DNA of 64,000 nucleotides from Spongilla lacustris (lineage: Eukaryota > Porifera > Demospongiae > Spongillida > Spongillidae): assembly GCA_949361645.1 (NCBI GenBank), contig OX442416.1, forward strand, positions 5,246,629 through 5,310,628, given 5' to 3'. Below the pieces are notes generated by a model. The model was not told the origin of the DNA, did not search any database, and was given only the letters and a program-made list of their open reading frames with translations. A program made the position numbers and the translations under genes. Of the stretch, positions 1 to 13,500 are shown in pieces (positions within the stretch are counted from its first letter, which is position 1; each line of letters begins with the position of its first letter).

Positions 1-614
1 TTGGATCTGACAGGTTTTTCATAATGAGGGGTTCGTTTCACAACTTGCACTACTGTTTCAGGTCCTTCTTCACTGAGAAGTTTCATCTGCTTGTTTGATT
101 CCTCTTCTATTTGGCAGATCAACATGGCTTTGTCAAGTGATAGCTCTCGTTCTCTCAGTAGACGTCCTTTCACCCGCTCCGATGTTATGCCACATACCAA
201 TCGATCTCGTATCATTTCATCTTCTAGGATCCCAAATTTACAGTTCTTTGCCAGCAACTTTAGTACAACAACATATTGGTTGACTGTCTCCTCCTTTCCT
301 TGGTTGCGCGTATTAAATTTATACCGCTCCATAGTGACATTCTGCTTTGAATTGCAATATTCCTCAAACTTTGCGAATAGCACATCTAACTTGTCCTTTT
401 CCGCGTTAGTTATCGTCATGGTGTTGTAAACGTCCCTACCCGACTGACCAATCAGATACAAAAAGGCGCCGCACCTTTCTTTTTCAGTCTTCTCTGACAT
501 ACTGAATTGCAAGTATAACTCCATTGCTTGTCTCCATTTCCGCCATTTTTCCTGAATTGAAATACTGTCCGTGGTAGAGAGGTCGAGCTCACTAGGCGCT
601 TTCAAAAACTCCAT
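1..614 (-). CDS. Gag-like polyprotein N-terminus of a Gypsy-type LTR retrotransposon (partial)
   Basis: An open minus-strand frame runs from the ATG at 614 to the window edge without a stop, about 204 codons. It resembles the capsid-like gag of invertebrate Gypsy/K02A2.6-type elements: a short leader, a WRKWRQAMELYL segment, then FEEYCNSKQNVTMERYKFNTR, EETVNQYVVVLKLLAKNC and MIRDRLVCGI-like blocks in the usual order, with a lysine-rich end approaching the zinc-knuckle region, which lies outside the window. A primer-binding site and a putative LTR lie just upstream. Protease, RT and integrase would be outside the window, so autonomy cannot be judged. I recognised the family from residue patterns without a search. 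Confidence 0.75.
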   Translation of the reverse strand, partial: MEFLKAPSELDLSTTDSISIQEKWRKWRQAMELYLQFSMSEKTEKERCGAFLYLIGQSGRDVYNTMTITNAEKDKLDVLFAKFEEYCNSKQNVTMERYKFNTRNQGKEETVNQYVVVLKLLAKNCKFGILEDEMIRDRLVCGITSERVKGRLLRERELSLDKAMLICQIEEESNKQMKLLSEEGPETVVQVVKRTPHYEKPVRS

Positions 615-616
615 TT

Positions 617-630
617 CACTTCTGACACCA
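617..630 (-). other. Retrotransposon primer-binding site (tRNA-Leu type)
   Basis: On the minus strand TGGTGTCAGAAGTG precedes the gag start by 2 bases. It begins with TGG, the complement of a tRNA CCA end, and the following bases fit the acceptor stem of a leucine tRNA ending CACTTCTGACACCA. The tRNA match is from memory. Confidence 0.6.
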
Positions 631-632
631 TG

Positions 633-1016
633 TGTTATTTCAGTAGAAGCACAAGAACTAGCCCGATTCAAACAGATATTAACTCAGATCAAAAACACAC
701 TGCACACTCAAAGCCACATCCAAAATCTCTAATCTAATCACGTGTCACTTAAATCTAATAATAATAATTAACTATTCTATTACAATGGGTAGCTTTGTTT
801 TACAATTACATTCAATCACATGCGCTACAAGACAGTAGCCATAGTTTGTACTAGTACGCCGTTCGTTAGGATACCAGCAAGACGCAGGGATAGGCTAGTC
901 ACTACTTGGCAGTATCGTAAAAGGTGTCTATTGACAGCATAATTCGACCATTAATTGTGCCCGTCTAATTTTACTGCCTTTTATGGTCAATAAAGAGTCA
1001 TATAACAGAATCAACA
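633..1016 (-). mobile_element. Putative 5' LTR of the retrotransposon
   Basis: On the minus strand a segment starting TGTTGATTC (1016) and ending GAAATAACA (633) has the TGTT...AACA termini expected of an LTR, and ends 2 bases before the primer-binding site. Its length of about 384 bp is normal. The second LTR is outside the window, so the 5' boundary and target duplication cannot be confirmed. Confidence 0.4.
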
Positions 1017-1148
1017 TGACAAAGTTTACTTTTTAATTTACTGACCAATTTAAACTGAAGTGATGTGCATAAAAACATGGCACATGCACAGCCACATTGC
1101 AGTCACGTGGGTGCACGTTCCTCCCTTAGATCCACAGACATGTGCATA

Positions 1149-1162
1149 ACACACACACACAC

Positions 1163-1201
<39 letters not shown>

Positions 1202-1202
1202 G
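1149..1202. repeat. (CA)n microsatellite upstream of the PAE-ABCG gene
   Basis: Nearly pure CA dinucleotides about 190 bases upstream of the proposed start codon at 1394. Confidence 0.9.
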
Positions 1203-1393
1203 TACACACACTTATGTGTACTTGACGCTAAACAAAACGGTCTGCGGTGAGTTGTAAAACACGACCGCATAATTGCATTCCTGATTGATGAAGTCCGATT
1301 GCAAGTTAATTGATTGTACATGTACATACGTAGTAGAGCATTAACAGTAACCATTTAGTAGCGAAGTGTATGGTTACATGCTCTGCCTAGAAT

Positions 1394-3040
1394 ATGACAA
1401 GGGCAGCTTTATCTTTACTTGGCGTGCTGCTGGTAGGAATAGGCAGCGTCCACTCCACTCTGGTGTGGCGCAACATTTCCGACACGCGCGCCCTGTGCAA
1501 CGACTTCTCACAGGCAGGCTACTTCGTGAGGACGAACGCGGGGTCCGGACGGTGGCTGGTATTTCTGGAAGGCGGCGGGTTCTGTAGTTCGGCAGCGTCG
1601 TGCAACCTGCGGTACTTCAAAGACGAGGTGCGAACAGCTGGAGATACACCAGGGAATCTATGGCAGCGTTGGCAAGGACAACCAGCGAACACGTTCCTGT
1701 CTCCGCTCGTGACCTCCGTATTCTTCAGCGGCAACAGCGGTACCACTACGACCGAAGGGAGGGACTTGTTGGATGCGGACTGCTCGCGAAATCCGACCTT
1801 CTGCGACTTCAACCACGTACTCATCCCGTACTGCAGCAGCGACCTGTGGCTCCTGAACGATACTCGCTTCGATCGCGCACCGGGGGACTTCGTGTACAAT
1901 CCAAACTCCACTGGCAACATACAGTTCGTGTTCAGGGGAGCCCAGATATTCCGCAGCGCAATGCTGGAGCTGAACATTCCCGCCGGGAGCGAGGTGGTGT
2001 TGGCGGGCTCGAGTGCCGGGGGGGTGGGCGCGCTGAATCACGCCAGCTGGGCCAAAGGGCTCGGGTTCAGAGTCAAGGTCATCATGGACTCGAGCTGGTT
2101 TGTCGACTTTCGCGGTGTCCTCAGCTCCAACTTTTCCAACCCCAACGCCACGGCTCTGTGGCTACGCGCCAGTTCGGGCGTAGACGCCTGCCAGCTCACG
2201 ACGCCCGGATTCCCATGCTGCGTATCGGCAGCGTGCGTACTGACCAACTTCCCCCCCCGGGTGCCCGTGATGGCCGTCACTAGTCTGTACGACGCGTACC
2301 TCCTGGCCGGCACGCTACGCACCATAAGTCCTTTCAGCAACGATGGAGTCCTGTCGGGAGTGAACGTGGATTTCACAACTACCCTTGGCGAGTACGGAGG
2401 CGTCATGAACGTCACCCTGGATACGGCCCGCCTCGTGGGCGGCGGTCAGCTGAGCTATTACGTCACCGAATGCTCCCAGCACATCTACTTGGATACTTCG
2501 ACCCTCTGGGGCCCGGGAGAGGTCTTTGGCACTGGCGAAGTGTCAGTTACGTTGCAGGGAGGTGTGGTTTTGAAGTAAGTAAACCCGCGAAGATTGTGCA
2601 TTGCAGTTAACTTTTTTCCCACGTTTTGTTGTTGTTGTTGTTTGACCCTCCTTCATTCTTTTCTTGCATCAGGCAGTCAATTAGCTCGGTCTGGAGTAAC
2701 GTTTCCATAACCACACCCACCTATGGCAGGCTCTCCATTCAGAGAGCACTGTCGCTTTGGTACAACAGTTCAGCCAACATCTCCCTCCAGTACAGGGGCA
2801 CATGCTACTCCTTCAACTGCAGTGGGTCTTGCCCAGATACTCTCATGGCCGACAGCTCCTCCAGTGACTACCCCATCTATACACGCTCAATCATAGCCTC
2901 CTTAGTGCTGACCTTGACTGCAGTGTGTGTGGTGACCAAGCTGGTCCTGTGTGGGTGGCTGAGGAGGCTGGAGTGGAGGCAGGAGAGCTTCCTGGGGTCC
3001 CTGGCCACTGGGAAGATGGAGAACCTTCAGGCCACTGTGC

Positions 3041-3131
<91 letters not shown>

Positions 3132-3574
3132 TGCGCACGTGTGTGTGTATGTGTGTGTGGTTCTTCAGTATGTATCTAATTAGACCATGTGGATAAGCAA
3201 ACAACTTACCACAATTGTGACCTGTGATTTAAAATTGCACACCTTTTATAATCTACTCTTGTCTACTTACACCATACCCTACGCACACCCTCACCTACAT
3301 GCACTCACACTCTCACTTACTCATACCCTCACATACACATGCCCTCACATACTCACATCATCACCTACTCACACCATCACATCTATCAGTTCCCTGTGTG
3401 CACAGGGAAGGAAGCCATATCTGTTGCCTGTCTCAACGTGTGCTATGAGGTCACCACAGACCTGAGGGCACGCCCCCAGCACCACAGGGACACCAGCCCC
3501 CCTGTTGTCCTCACAGAACCACACCCCACAGATCAGGACGAGGTGGATGAGATATTTGATGAGATGTGTCCAGG

Positions 3575-3620
<46 letters not shown>

Positions 3621-5990
3621 CTTGTGTGTGTTTGCATGTGTGTGCATGTGTGTGTGTGTGTGCATGTGTGTGCATGTGTGTGTGCATGTGTGTGTGCATG
3701 TGTGTGCATGTGTGTGCATGTGTGTGTGTTATAAATGCGTACATGCACATGTAAAAAGGCCATCACACACTATGTTGTGTGCAACCCCAATGAATGTGGG
3801 TAAAAGTTCAGTAAAACTCTAAAACATTACAGAGATTTTACCCATATTCATTTGAGTTGCAGGCAACATGTTGCGTAGTGTGTGATTGCTTTAATGTGGT
3901 ATTTGGTACATGTGCTTGTGTGTGATTGTGGTGTCTGCTAGAGTACATGTCATCCACAAGGTTAGACTTCGCAGTTCATCTCTCCTCAAACAGCAGATGC
4001 CTCGCACATAACAATGTAGGGTGCAGTCCATATCACACTGTGGTGTTATCGTCATGTTGTGGCTTTGCATGGCCGCTTGAGGATGGGAGGAATGGACTGT
4101 TGGCAAATGCCTTTTGCATATCGTATTGTATCAAGGCTTGTGTGCCAGCCCCCGGGAGGTCATGCATGCTTTGGCTGCTGTGTGCGAGGAATGTGGGGTT
4201 GATAGGGGTCATTGTTGTCGGGGGTGTTCTTTTGTTTGCGATGAATCCTTTGCATTGACGTCTGCGTGTGTGTGGATACATGTACGTGCATGTGTGCATG
4301 TGTGCATGTGTGCATGTGTGCATATGTGCATGTGTGCATATGTGCATGTGTGCATGCGTGCATATGTGCATGTGTGCATATGTGCATGTGTGCATGCGTG
4401 CATATGTGCACGTGTGTATGTGTGCATATGTGCATGTGTGCATGTGTGCATATGTGCATGTGTGTTGGCATATGTGTGTGCATGTGTGCGTACATGTATG
4501 TGTGCGCAACGTTTGCACTGGTACAATGTTCATGATCACGTACGTACATGTGCCTGTAGTTATGGGTATGTGTGTACATACGTGTGTGTGTGTGTGTGTG
4601 TTTATGGCTGTATACACGTGTGTTTGGTACGTGCATGTCTTAATATGTGCACCACACATGTACACACACACATGCACACACACACACACACATGCACACA
4701 CACACACACACACACATGCACAGATCCCACCACCCTCAAGCAGGCATACCGTAAGTACACTTTGCCCTCTGAGAGCACGGAGGAGAGGATTGAGCTGAGG
4801 AGGATCACCCAGAGCCTCTCCAGGAAGCTGAACCACAAGGTCAAGGTGAGGCCCCATCAGGCAAAGAGGGGAGGGGATGCTAAGGGAAGGAGAGGGGAGG
4901 GGAGGGAGGGGAGGGAAGGGGAGGGAGAGGGGAGGACGCGCAACTGGACCTATTGTTGGATGCATTTTTTACCTCTGGGCAAGATAATAGATGGTGCATC
5001 ATTCTGTGCCTTTGCATATGGTATGCACACTCTTTTGTGAACTTCTGCCCACCTTTGTGCACTTCTGCCCACCTTTGTGCACTTCTGCCCACCTTTGTGC
5101 ACCTCTGCCCACCTTTGTGCACCTTTCACCTTTGTGCATGTTCGCACAGATCAGCACTGTTGCTGCACTTTGCCTTCTGTACACACACTAATGATACCCT
5201 AAAAGGTTTTGGTTATTCTACAGTACTCCTAACCTTGTATGCTTATGAAATGGGGGGGGGGGGGGGGGCACTTGGTCTTGCCAGTGATTGCTCCCTCATG
5301 GCAGGTTGGCTCCAAGGGGAGGGTGAAGAGGAACAGCGGTGCACAGCTCCTGGATGGGGACCCGAGGTCCTACTCCCCTCCCATCAGGACCATGTGCTGC
5401 GGTGCCCCTAGGAGGAAGAAGGAGATATTGAAGGGGGTCACCTTGTACTTTAACCCCAAACAGCTGACAGCTCTAATGGGACCATCAGGTGCGTGAGGGA
5501 GGGAGGAGAGGGGAGGGGAGGGGAGGAGAGGAAGGAGAGGGGAGGAGAAAGGAGAGTGAGGAGGAGGAGAGGGGAGGAGGAGGAGAGGGGAGGAGGAGGA
5601 GAGGGGGAGGAGGAGAGGGGAGGAGGAAGTGGAAGTGGGGAGGATGGGGAAGGAGAGGGGAGTAGGAGAAGGAGAGGGGAGGAGGGGGAGGACAGACCAT
5701 CATTGTGGGTGTTCTGTAGCCATGTGGTGTCACCTCTGCAGCCCTCTGTTGTGGTGCCTCTGTTGCTTACATAGGCAACAGACCACACCACAGCCTATGC
5801 TCAGTACAGGTGTGGTGATGTAGGTGCAAGGTCTCTATGTAAGCATGTGCTGTGCGCGGCATACCATTGTTGACATGTGCAAGGCCATTGTTCCCCCTCC
5901 CCCCCCAGGATGTGGTAAGACAACCTTACTGGACATCCTCACAGGTCGGCGAAAGAAAGGAACAATCAGCGTACGTTAAGGGACATGACC

Positions 5991-6033
<43 letters not shown>

Positions 6034-6552
6034 GTGTGTGTATGTGTGTGTGTCTCCTCACATGCCCAACTGCTTGCTCCCCTTATGTTTCCTTCATGTT
6101 CACCTCTCGTACCTTGTAGCTACTGATATGCATCTATGTGTAGATGTACACTGTACATGTACAGTATGTACTTTTTTATCGTCTCCCTCCCTCCCTCCCT
6201 CCCTCCCTCCCCTCCCTCCCTCCCCTCCCCTCCCCCCTCCCCTCCCTCCCCTCCCTCCCTCCCTCCCTCCCTCCCTCCCTCCCCCTCCCCTCCCACTCCT
6301 CCCTCCCTCCCTCCCTCCCCCCTCCCTCCCTCCCTCAGGGTGACATCTACATCAATGGTGTTCCTCTAGAGGACCTCACAGATTGGTATGTCCTCCAACA
6401 CTGGCTACCTCCTGCAGTCTGGTTCATCGTACTACGAGGAGCTGACAGTCAGAGAGAACCTCACCCTCTCATCCCAGATCAAGTTGCCTCAGTCCTACTC
6501 CCTGGAGGATGCCTTTGCTAGAGTAGAGCAGGTTATGGCCATGGTAAGGGGT

Positions 6553-6646
<94 letters not shown>

Positions 6647-9600
6647 TGTATGTGTATGTGTAAGGGGTCATGTGTGTGTGCGTAAGGGGTCGTGTGTGTG
6701 TGCTTGTGTGTGTGTGCGTAAGGGGGTCATGTGTGTGTGCTTGTATGTGTGTGTGGTCATGTGTGTGTGTGGTCATGTGTGTGTGTGTTGTGTGGTCATG
6801 TGTGTGTGTAAGGGGTCATGTGTGTGTGTGCTTGTGTGTGTGCGTAAGGGGTCATGTGTGTGTGTGCTTGTGTGATGTGTGCGTAAGGGGTCATGTGTGT
6901 GTGTGCTTGTGTGTGTGTGCGTAAGGGGTCANNNNNNNNNNNNNNNNNNNNNNNNNNNNNNNNNNNNNNNNNNNNNNNNNNNNNNNNNNNNNNNNNNNNN
7001 NNNNNNNNNNNNNNNNNNNNNNNNNNNNNNNNNNNNNNNNNNNNNNNNNNNNNNNNNNNNNNNNNNNNNNNNNNNNNNNNNNNNNNNNNNNNNNNNNNNN
7101 NNNNNNNNNNNNNNNNNNNNNNNNNNNNNNNAGAGTACAGAAGTATGCTGGGTGCGAGAGGGTATGCAAGGGTGTACAGAAGAGTACAGAAGTATGCTGG
7201 GGTGCGAGAGGGTATGCAAGGGTGTACAGAAGAGTACAGAAGTATGCTGGGGTGCGAGAGGGTATGCAAGGGTGTACAGAAGAGTACAGAAGTATGCTGG
7301 GGTGCGAGAGGGTATGCAAGGGTGTACAGAAGAGTACAGAAGTATGCTGGGGTGCGAGAGGGTATGCAAGGGTGTACAGAAGAGTACAGAAGTATGCTGG
7401 GGTGCGAGAGGGTATGCAAGGGTGTACAGAAGAGTACAGAAGTATGCTGCAGTGCGAGAGGGTATGCAAGGGTGTACGGAAGAGTACAGAAGTATGCTGC
7501 GGTGCGAGAGGGTATACAAGGGTGTACAGAAGAACCGAAGTATGCTGGGGTGCGAGAGTACAGATGTATGCTGGGGTGCGAGAGGGTATGCAAGGGTGTA
7601 CAGAAGAGTACAGAAGTATGCTGCGGTGTGAGAGGGTATGCAAGGGTGTACAGAAGAGTACCGACGTATGCTGGGGGTGGGGGTGCAAGTGGAACTTGCA
7701 GGTCTGAGGTGTACCCAGTTCAGTTTACATATCAATCGCTCACTCATTACCTCTGCCACCTCTAAGATTGCCTACAATGGAGCACCAGCTAAAGCCTATG
7801 AAGTGTTTGTCAACGCCTTAAATACCAAGTACCTGTCCGAGGGATACATCATTCCAGAGCTGGAGAATCAAAACCCTGCTGGTCAGTTGACCCCTGTTGC
7901 TGTGATTGCAGGGACCTTAGCTAATGATTCGTAAAGGTTGCTTCCTTATATGGTGTTGATAACGAAGGGGTGACAGCTGTTCACAATGATGTTTGCATGT
8001 ACGTGTGCATGCCCTCCTCTTGACCCTGCCTCCTTTTCTCCTCCTCCCTCCTCCCCCTCTCCTCCCCTCCCTCCCCCTCTCCTCCCCTCCCTCCTCCTCC
8101 CTCCCCCTCCCTCCCCTCCCTCCTCCCCCTCATCCCTCCCTCCCCTCCCTCCCCTCATCCCTCCCCCTCATCCCTCCCTCCCCTCCCTCCTCTCATCCCT
8201 CCCCCTCATCCCTCCTCCCCTTCCATCCCCTCCCTCCTCCCCTTCCATCCCCTCCCTCCTCCCCTTCCATCCCCTCCCTCCTCCCCTTCCATCCCCTTCC
8301 TCCTCCCCTTCCATCCCCTCCCTCCTCCCCTTCCATCCCCTCCCTCCTCCCCTTCCATCCCCTCCCTCCTCCCCTTCCATCCCCTCCCTCCTCCCCTTCC
8401 ATCCCTCCCTCCTCCCCCTCCCCTCCTCCCCCACTTCCCCTAGATGTTATCATGGACATGCTCAGGACCAAGGACCTATGTCAGGTGATCACGGACTACT
8501 ATGAGAACACAGATGAGCCCAAGAGGGTGGTAGAAGCCATACGTAACGCCCGCAACTCCCAGACCATCAGGCCACCAGTCACTGCTAAGGAAGGCTTCAG
8601 CTATGCCTTCAGAGGACCTAAGAGGTGTGGGGGAGGGAGGGAAGGGGGAGGGACATGAGGGAAAGAGGGAGGGGGAGGAGAAAGAGGGGGAGGAGGAAGA
8701 GGGAGGGGGAGGGGCATGAGGGGAAGAGGAACGGGCATGAAGAGGGAAGGGGATATACATCAGTGAATTTGGGAGAGACGGGAGGGGGGAAGGAGAGTGA
8801 GGATGGGGGTGCAGTAGAGAGGCCATTTTCTTTGATGACTAATTTCATTGGGCGAGGCATACATGTGCATTACAGGTATGATTGACATTCCGCATACCAG
8901 CTGGGGAATGTTGATTGGGAATGTGAATTGTTTATGGATGGTTAGGATGTAGATGGGTAGTGTTGTGTCCTGCATGGCCATCTCTTGATGTTTTTCCCCC
9001 TCCCTCTCCCCTCCCCTCACTCCCCTCCTCCCCTCCCTCTCCCTCCTCCCCTTATCCACTCCCTCTCCCTCCTCCCCTCCCCTCTTCCCTTGTCCACTAG
9101 AAATGTAAACAGTCGCCACGCCCACTGGTCATCACGTCTTGCCGCCATGGAAGCCCGGGCTATGAAGAGAGCCTCCGTCCTTGTGGCAGCATACCTGCCC
9201 ATGTTCTTCTTGGGATACGGAATACTGTTAGGTGAGGAGGGAAAGGAGGGTGCAGGTGGGAGGGTGTGGATGGGAGGGTGTGGGTGGGAGGGTGCAGGTG
9301 GGAGGGTGCAGGTGGGAGGGTGTGGATAGGTGTGCTTACCTTTGTTACTAGTGTTACATGTAGAACATTCTACTGTTGGGCCCGCCCTTAATTGCTAAGG
9401 TGTGTGTGAGGGCCATACCTTCAAGTGTGTGTGCGTTGGCTTGAAGCCAAGGTGCACTCAACACCCTAATGAAGGTGTACTCAACACCCTAATGAAGGTG
9501 TATTAACACCCTAATGAAGGTGTACTCAACACCCTAATGAAGGTGTACTCAACACCCTAATAAAGGTGTATTAACACCCTAATGAAGGCGTACTCAACAC

Positions 9601-9805
9601 CCTAATGAAGGTGTATTAACACCCTAATGAAGGTGTACTCAACACCCTAATGAAGGTGTACTCAACACCCTAATGAACACAGCACACTACACATGTGTAC
9701 ACACACACATAGAACATGCACATGCAGGTACATGTACTTGTTATGGGCTCTACTTAGAAACATGTACACATGTACACTAGGAATACACCTATATATATGT
9801 TACAT

Positions 9806-9901
<96 letters not shown>

Positions 9902-10539
9902 GTATGCCCACAGGCCCACATGCTACAAAACACACCTATGGCATTAGATCACCATGATAACATTTACCTTGTACCTCCTGGTACCACATGTTACCACCGT
10001 TACCAAGGTTACCAATGTCGTAGTCATGTTTCAAAGCAGCAGCATGAATGATGCAATTTAGCATCCTGGGAAGAACATGTACATGTATATACAACATGTA
10101 CATTTTGGTACTTGGTTACTGGAGTACCTCAGTATACATGCACATGTAGCTGTATTGATAATCAGTTCGTTCTGTAGTATTGTTGTAAGTCATAGCCCTT
10201 ATCTTTCTCCACCTCCCTCCCCTCCTCCCCCTCCCCTCTTCTCCCCTCCTTCCCCTCCCCTCCTCCCCCTCCCCTCTTCTCCCCTCCTCCCCTCCCCTCT
10301 TCTCCCCTCCTCCCCCTCCCCTCGTCTCCCCTCCTCCCCCTCCCCTCTTCTCCCCTCCTCCCCCTCCCCTCTCCTCCCCTCCTCCCCCTCCCCTCTCCTC
10401 CCAGGCATAGCGTATTACCAGACCAAGCAGCCCCCCCTGGTCATCTCTGGGTTCTGTGTGTACTCAGTGGCCAGTGCCCTCTTCATGTTCCCTTTCCTGT
10501 TCTTGTACTACGAGCGAGCGCTTCAGGTCAGTGTGTGTG

Positions 10540-10589
<50 letters not shown>

Positions 10590-13500
10590 GGTATGTATGT
10601 GTGTGTGTGTATTTGATATTTCTATATTTGTACATGTTGGTATGCGTGTACAATGTATGTGTGTGTGTATGTATGTATGTGTATATGTGTGTATATGTGT
10701 GTATTTGGTATTTCTATATTTGTACATATAGGTATGCATGAATGTGTCTGTGTTCAAACCTTCCCTCACCCCACCTCCACACCTCCCCTCCACAGGTCTA
10801 TGGCTATGAGCAGGCTGACGGGGCAGGGAAGGCATCAGACATTGTCATTCAAGGTTTCATTCGTGCCATCGCCATGGCAGCCATTCCTGTGGTCTTGTGT
10901 GGAGGAGTTCTGTACATTTTGGTAGGTGGTAGACTATCTGTCCCCAATGTGCCCCCTCACCCCCTTCACCCCCCTCACCCCCCTTTTTGGCCCCCATCAC
11001 TGATTTCATTGGACATATTAATTCAATATTTTGTGGCAATTACTGTGTATTTAGCTTTACCTTCCCATTCTTCTTCTCTCCTCTCATCTCTTCCCTCTCC
11101 TCCTACCCCCTCCCCTCTCCTCCTATCCCCTCCCCTCCCCTCTCCTCAGCTCGTAGAGTCCGATTTGTACAGTTTCCCAGTCTTTGCTCAGGTGATGCTG
11201 GTGAACATGGCCCTCAACCAGACCTGGGTGGCCATCTTGATATGTGTCATATGTGCCTTCCCTACCATGGCATTCCGCATCTCCCCCGTCCTGGCCAGTG
11301 TGGCCGGCTTTGCCAGCGGCTTCTTCATACCAACAGAGCAGATGCCAAATTGGTGGGTAAAGCCATATACATATATACTGGGGCTGTTTGTCCCATTGAA
11401 TGACATGTTTCAAAACATGTAATTAGCATGTCGACACCATGTCTTTATATACAATGTACATGACCACACATGTGGCCCATGTGACTGCACACGTGGCCCA
11501 TGTGACCACTTACCTCATCTTCACATTCCTCTTTGTCCTCTTTACTCTCATCTTCCCCTCTCCCCACCTTCCCTCTCCCCACCTCCCCCTCCCCTCCCCT
11601 CCCCACCTCCCCACCTCCCACCTTCCCTCCCCCTCCTCTGCAGGTTGAGGTTCCTATTCTACATTAACCCCAACTACTATGGCTTCTCAGCTTCGTCAAA
11701 CCTCCTGTTGAGGGACTTTGGCCCTCCATGTAACCAGACCAGCAGTGGGCTCAGCTGTCTGGTATCAGGCTCTGCGTACACACTCCAGAAGTTCAATTTT
11801 GATAAAATCAATCCGTACTTTAACATAGCTGTGAGCACATGTGCATTGTGACATCATTTGACATCATGTGACATCATGTGCATCTGTGTGTGTGTGTGTT
11901 GGTGTGTGTGTGTGTGTGCTGTGCTTTGATATTTCACATCCATGTTTTAAAACATGTCTGCACATGTTTGCAGATTCTCCTTGCCTTCACCATCTTCTAC
12001 CTACTACTTGCCACTTTCTGCAATTGGATCCGTCACAACACCTTTGGGTCAAAGGTCAAGCGTGTCAGGACAGTGATAAGGTATGTGTGGGAGGGGCACG
12101 TGTGTGGGAGGGGCACTCATGGGAGGCATGAACTGTTGGAGAATGAGTAAATAATATACAAACTGTACTCTGATCTGATGTCATGGGGTATTGATTAGTA
12201 TGCGATCTTTTAATGATTCCCAGGCCCCAGGCCTATTTACACATTACAAACCTCAATCTATGCCTCTTCTTCCTCCTCCACCCCCTCCTTCCTCCTTCCA
12301 TTCCCTCCCCTCCCTCCCTCTCTCCCTCCCTCCCTCCCTCCCTCCCTCCCTCCCTCCCTCCCTCCCTCCCTCCCTCCCTCCCTCCCTCCCTCCCTCCCTC
12401 CCTCCCTCCCTCCCTCCCTCCCTCCCTCCCTCCCTCCCTCCCTCCCTCCCTCCCTCCCTCCCTCCCTCCCTCCCTCCCTCCCTCCCTCCCTCCCTCCCTC
12501 CCTCCCTCCCTCCCTCCCTCCCTCCCTCCCTCCCTCCCTCCCTCCCTCCCTCCCTCCCTCCCTCCCTCCCTCCCAAAACAGGAGGGTTTCCATGGAGCAC
12601 TCTCTCAGTACCACTAACCTAGACTCCACTTTAAATGGCTTCCACTCCAACTCCTTCAACTCCTACACCATCCATCACCAGGACACGCCCACTGCACCAC
12701 GCCCCTCAAGCCTCCATCTTGGCCCCCACGAGGAGGTGGAGGACCAGTGGGAACCAGAGGACGCGGGGGTGATGTCCGACGGGTATGGGGACCAGCCAGT
12801 GGTGGTTATGAGGAAAGGCTACCCCAAACCAGATGGCCTCTTCCTCAGAGATGGAGAGTCCCACAACGTTTGGAAGCCCGGTAACCCCGAGGATCAGGAC
12901 CTACCCCGCAGGAGGACCACCAGCCCCCCCGAGTCAGCCCCCGTGGGGGCCATGGGGGGCGGTGGCTTCTTCCAGAGGGTGGACCTCTGGGAGCGTCAGA
13001 AGGAAGTGGTGGACCGTGTGCAGGCCACACAGCAGGCGCTCAAGCACGAGATGAGGGAGCTGGCCACCTCCTCCCTCTCCCTCAACATCCCCCCGGAGCC
13101 CCCCACCCCCGTGATGCACGCCCCCCAGGGGGGCACAGGACGGCACCACAGCTTAAGGGCCGTCTCCATGCAGGTGCTGGACAGGCTGAGGAAGGACAAG
13201 GTGAGGGGATCGGTCCATTTTCACGATGTGGTCAAGATGTGCCTGGAGGAACAGAAGCTTCACACCCTGTCCAGTGGACCTCTCAACGGGTCCATGATCC
13301 AACTGCAACAGAACTCCTCCTCCCCTCTCCATTTCTTTCCCGTGGAGTCCCCCCGCACCCCTTGGCAGGTGTCGGGTGCCCCCACGGCCACACCCACCAC
13401 CGTTGCCCCTCCTCCACCCATCACGCCCAAAGTGCCCCCCGTGGGCCCCCCGCCTGCCACCCCACGGGTCCCCCTCCCCATCACTCCTCGTACTCCTAGA

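Noticed and set aside
1519..2041. Minus-strand frames opposite the hydrolase exon
   Set aside because: Shadow frames of a GC-rich coding exon without family resemblance.
6339..6543. A 32-base intron (GTATGT...CTGCAG) explaining the frame change
   Set aside because: Removing it puts the downstream conserved TVRENL block out of frame and deletes the conserved GYLLQ segment.
9455..9680. Interstitial telomeric repeat (CCCTAA)
   Set aside because: CCCTAA occurs once per 23-bp unit; the unit is not telomeric.
12258..12659. GGRE-repeat protein on the minus strand
   Set aside because: Simple (CCCT)n microsatellite in all frames.
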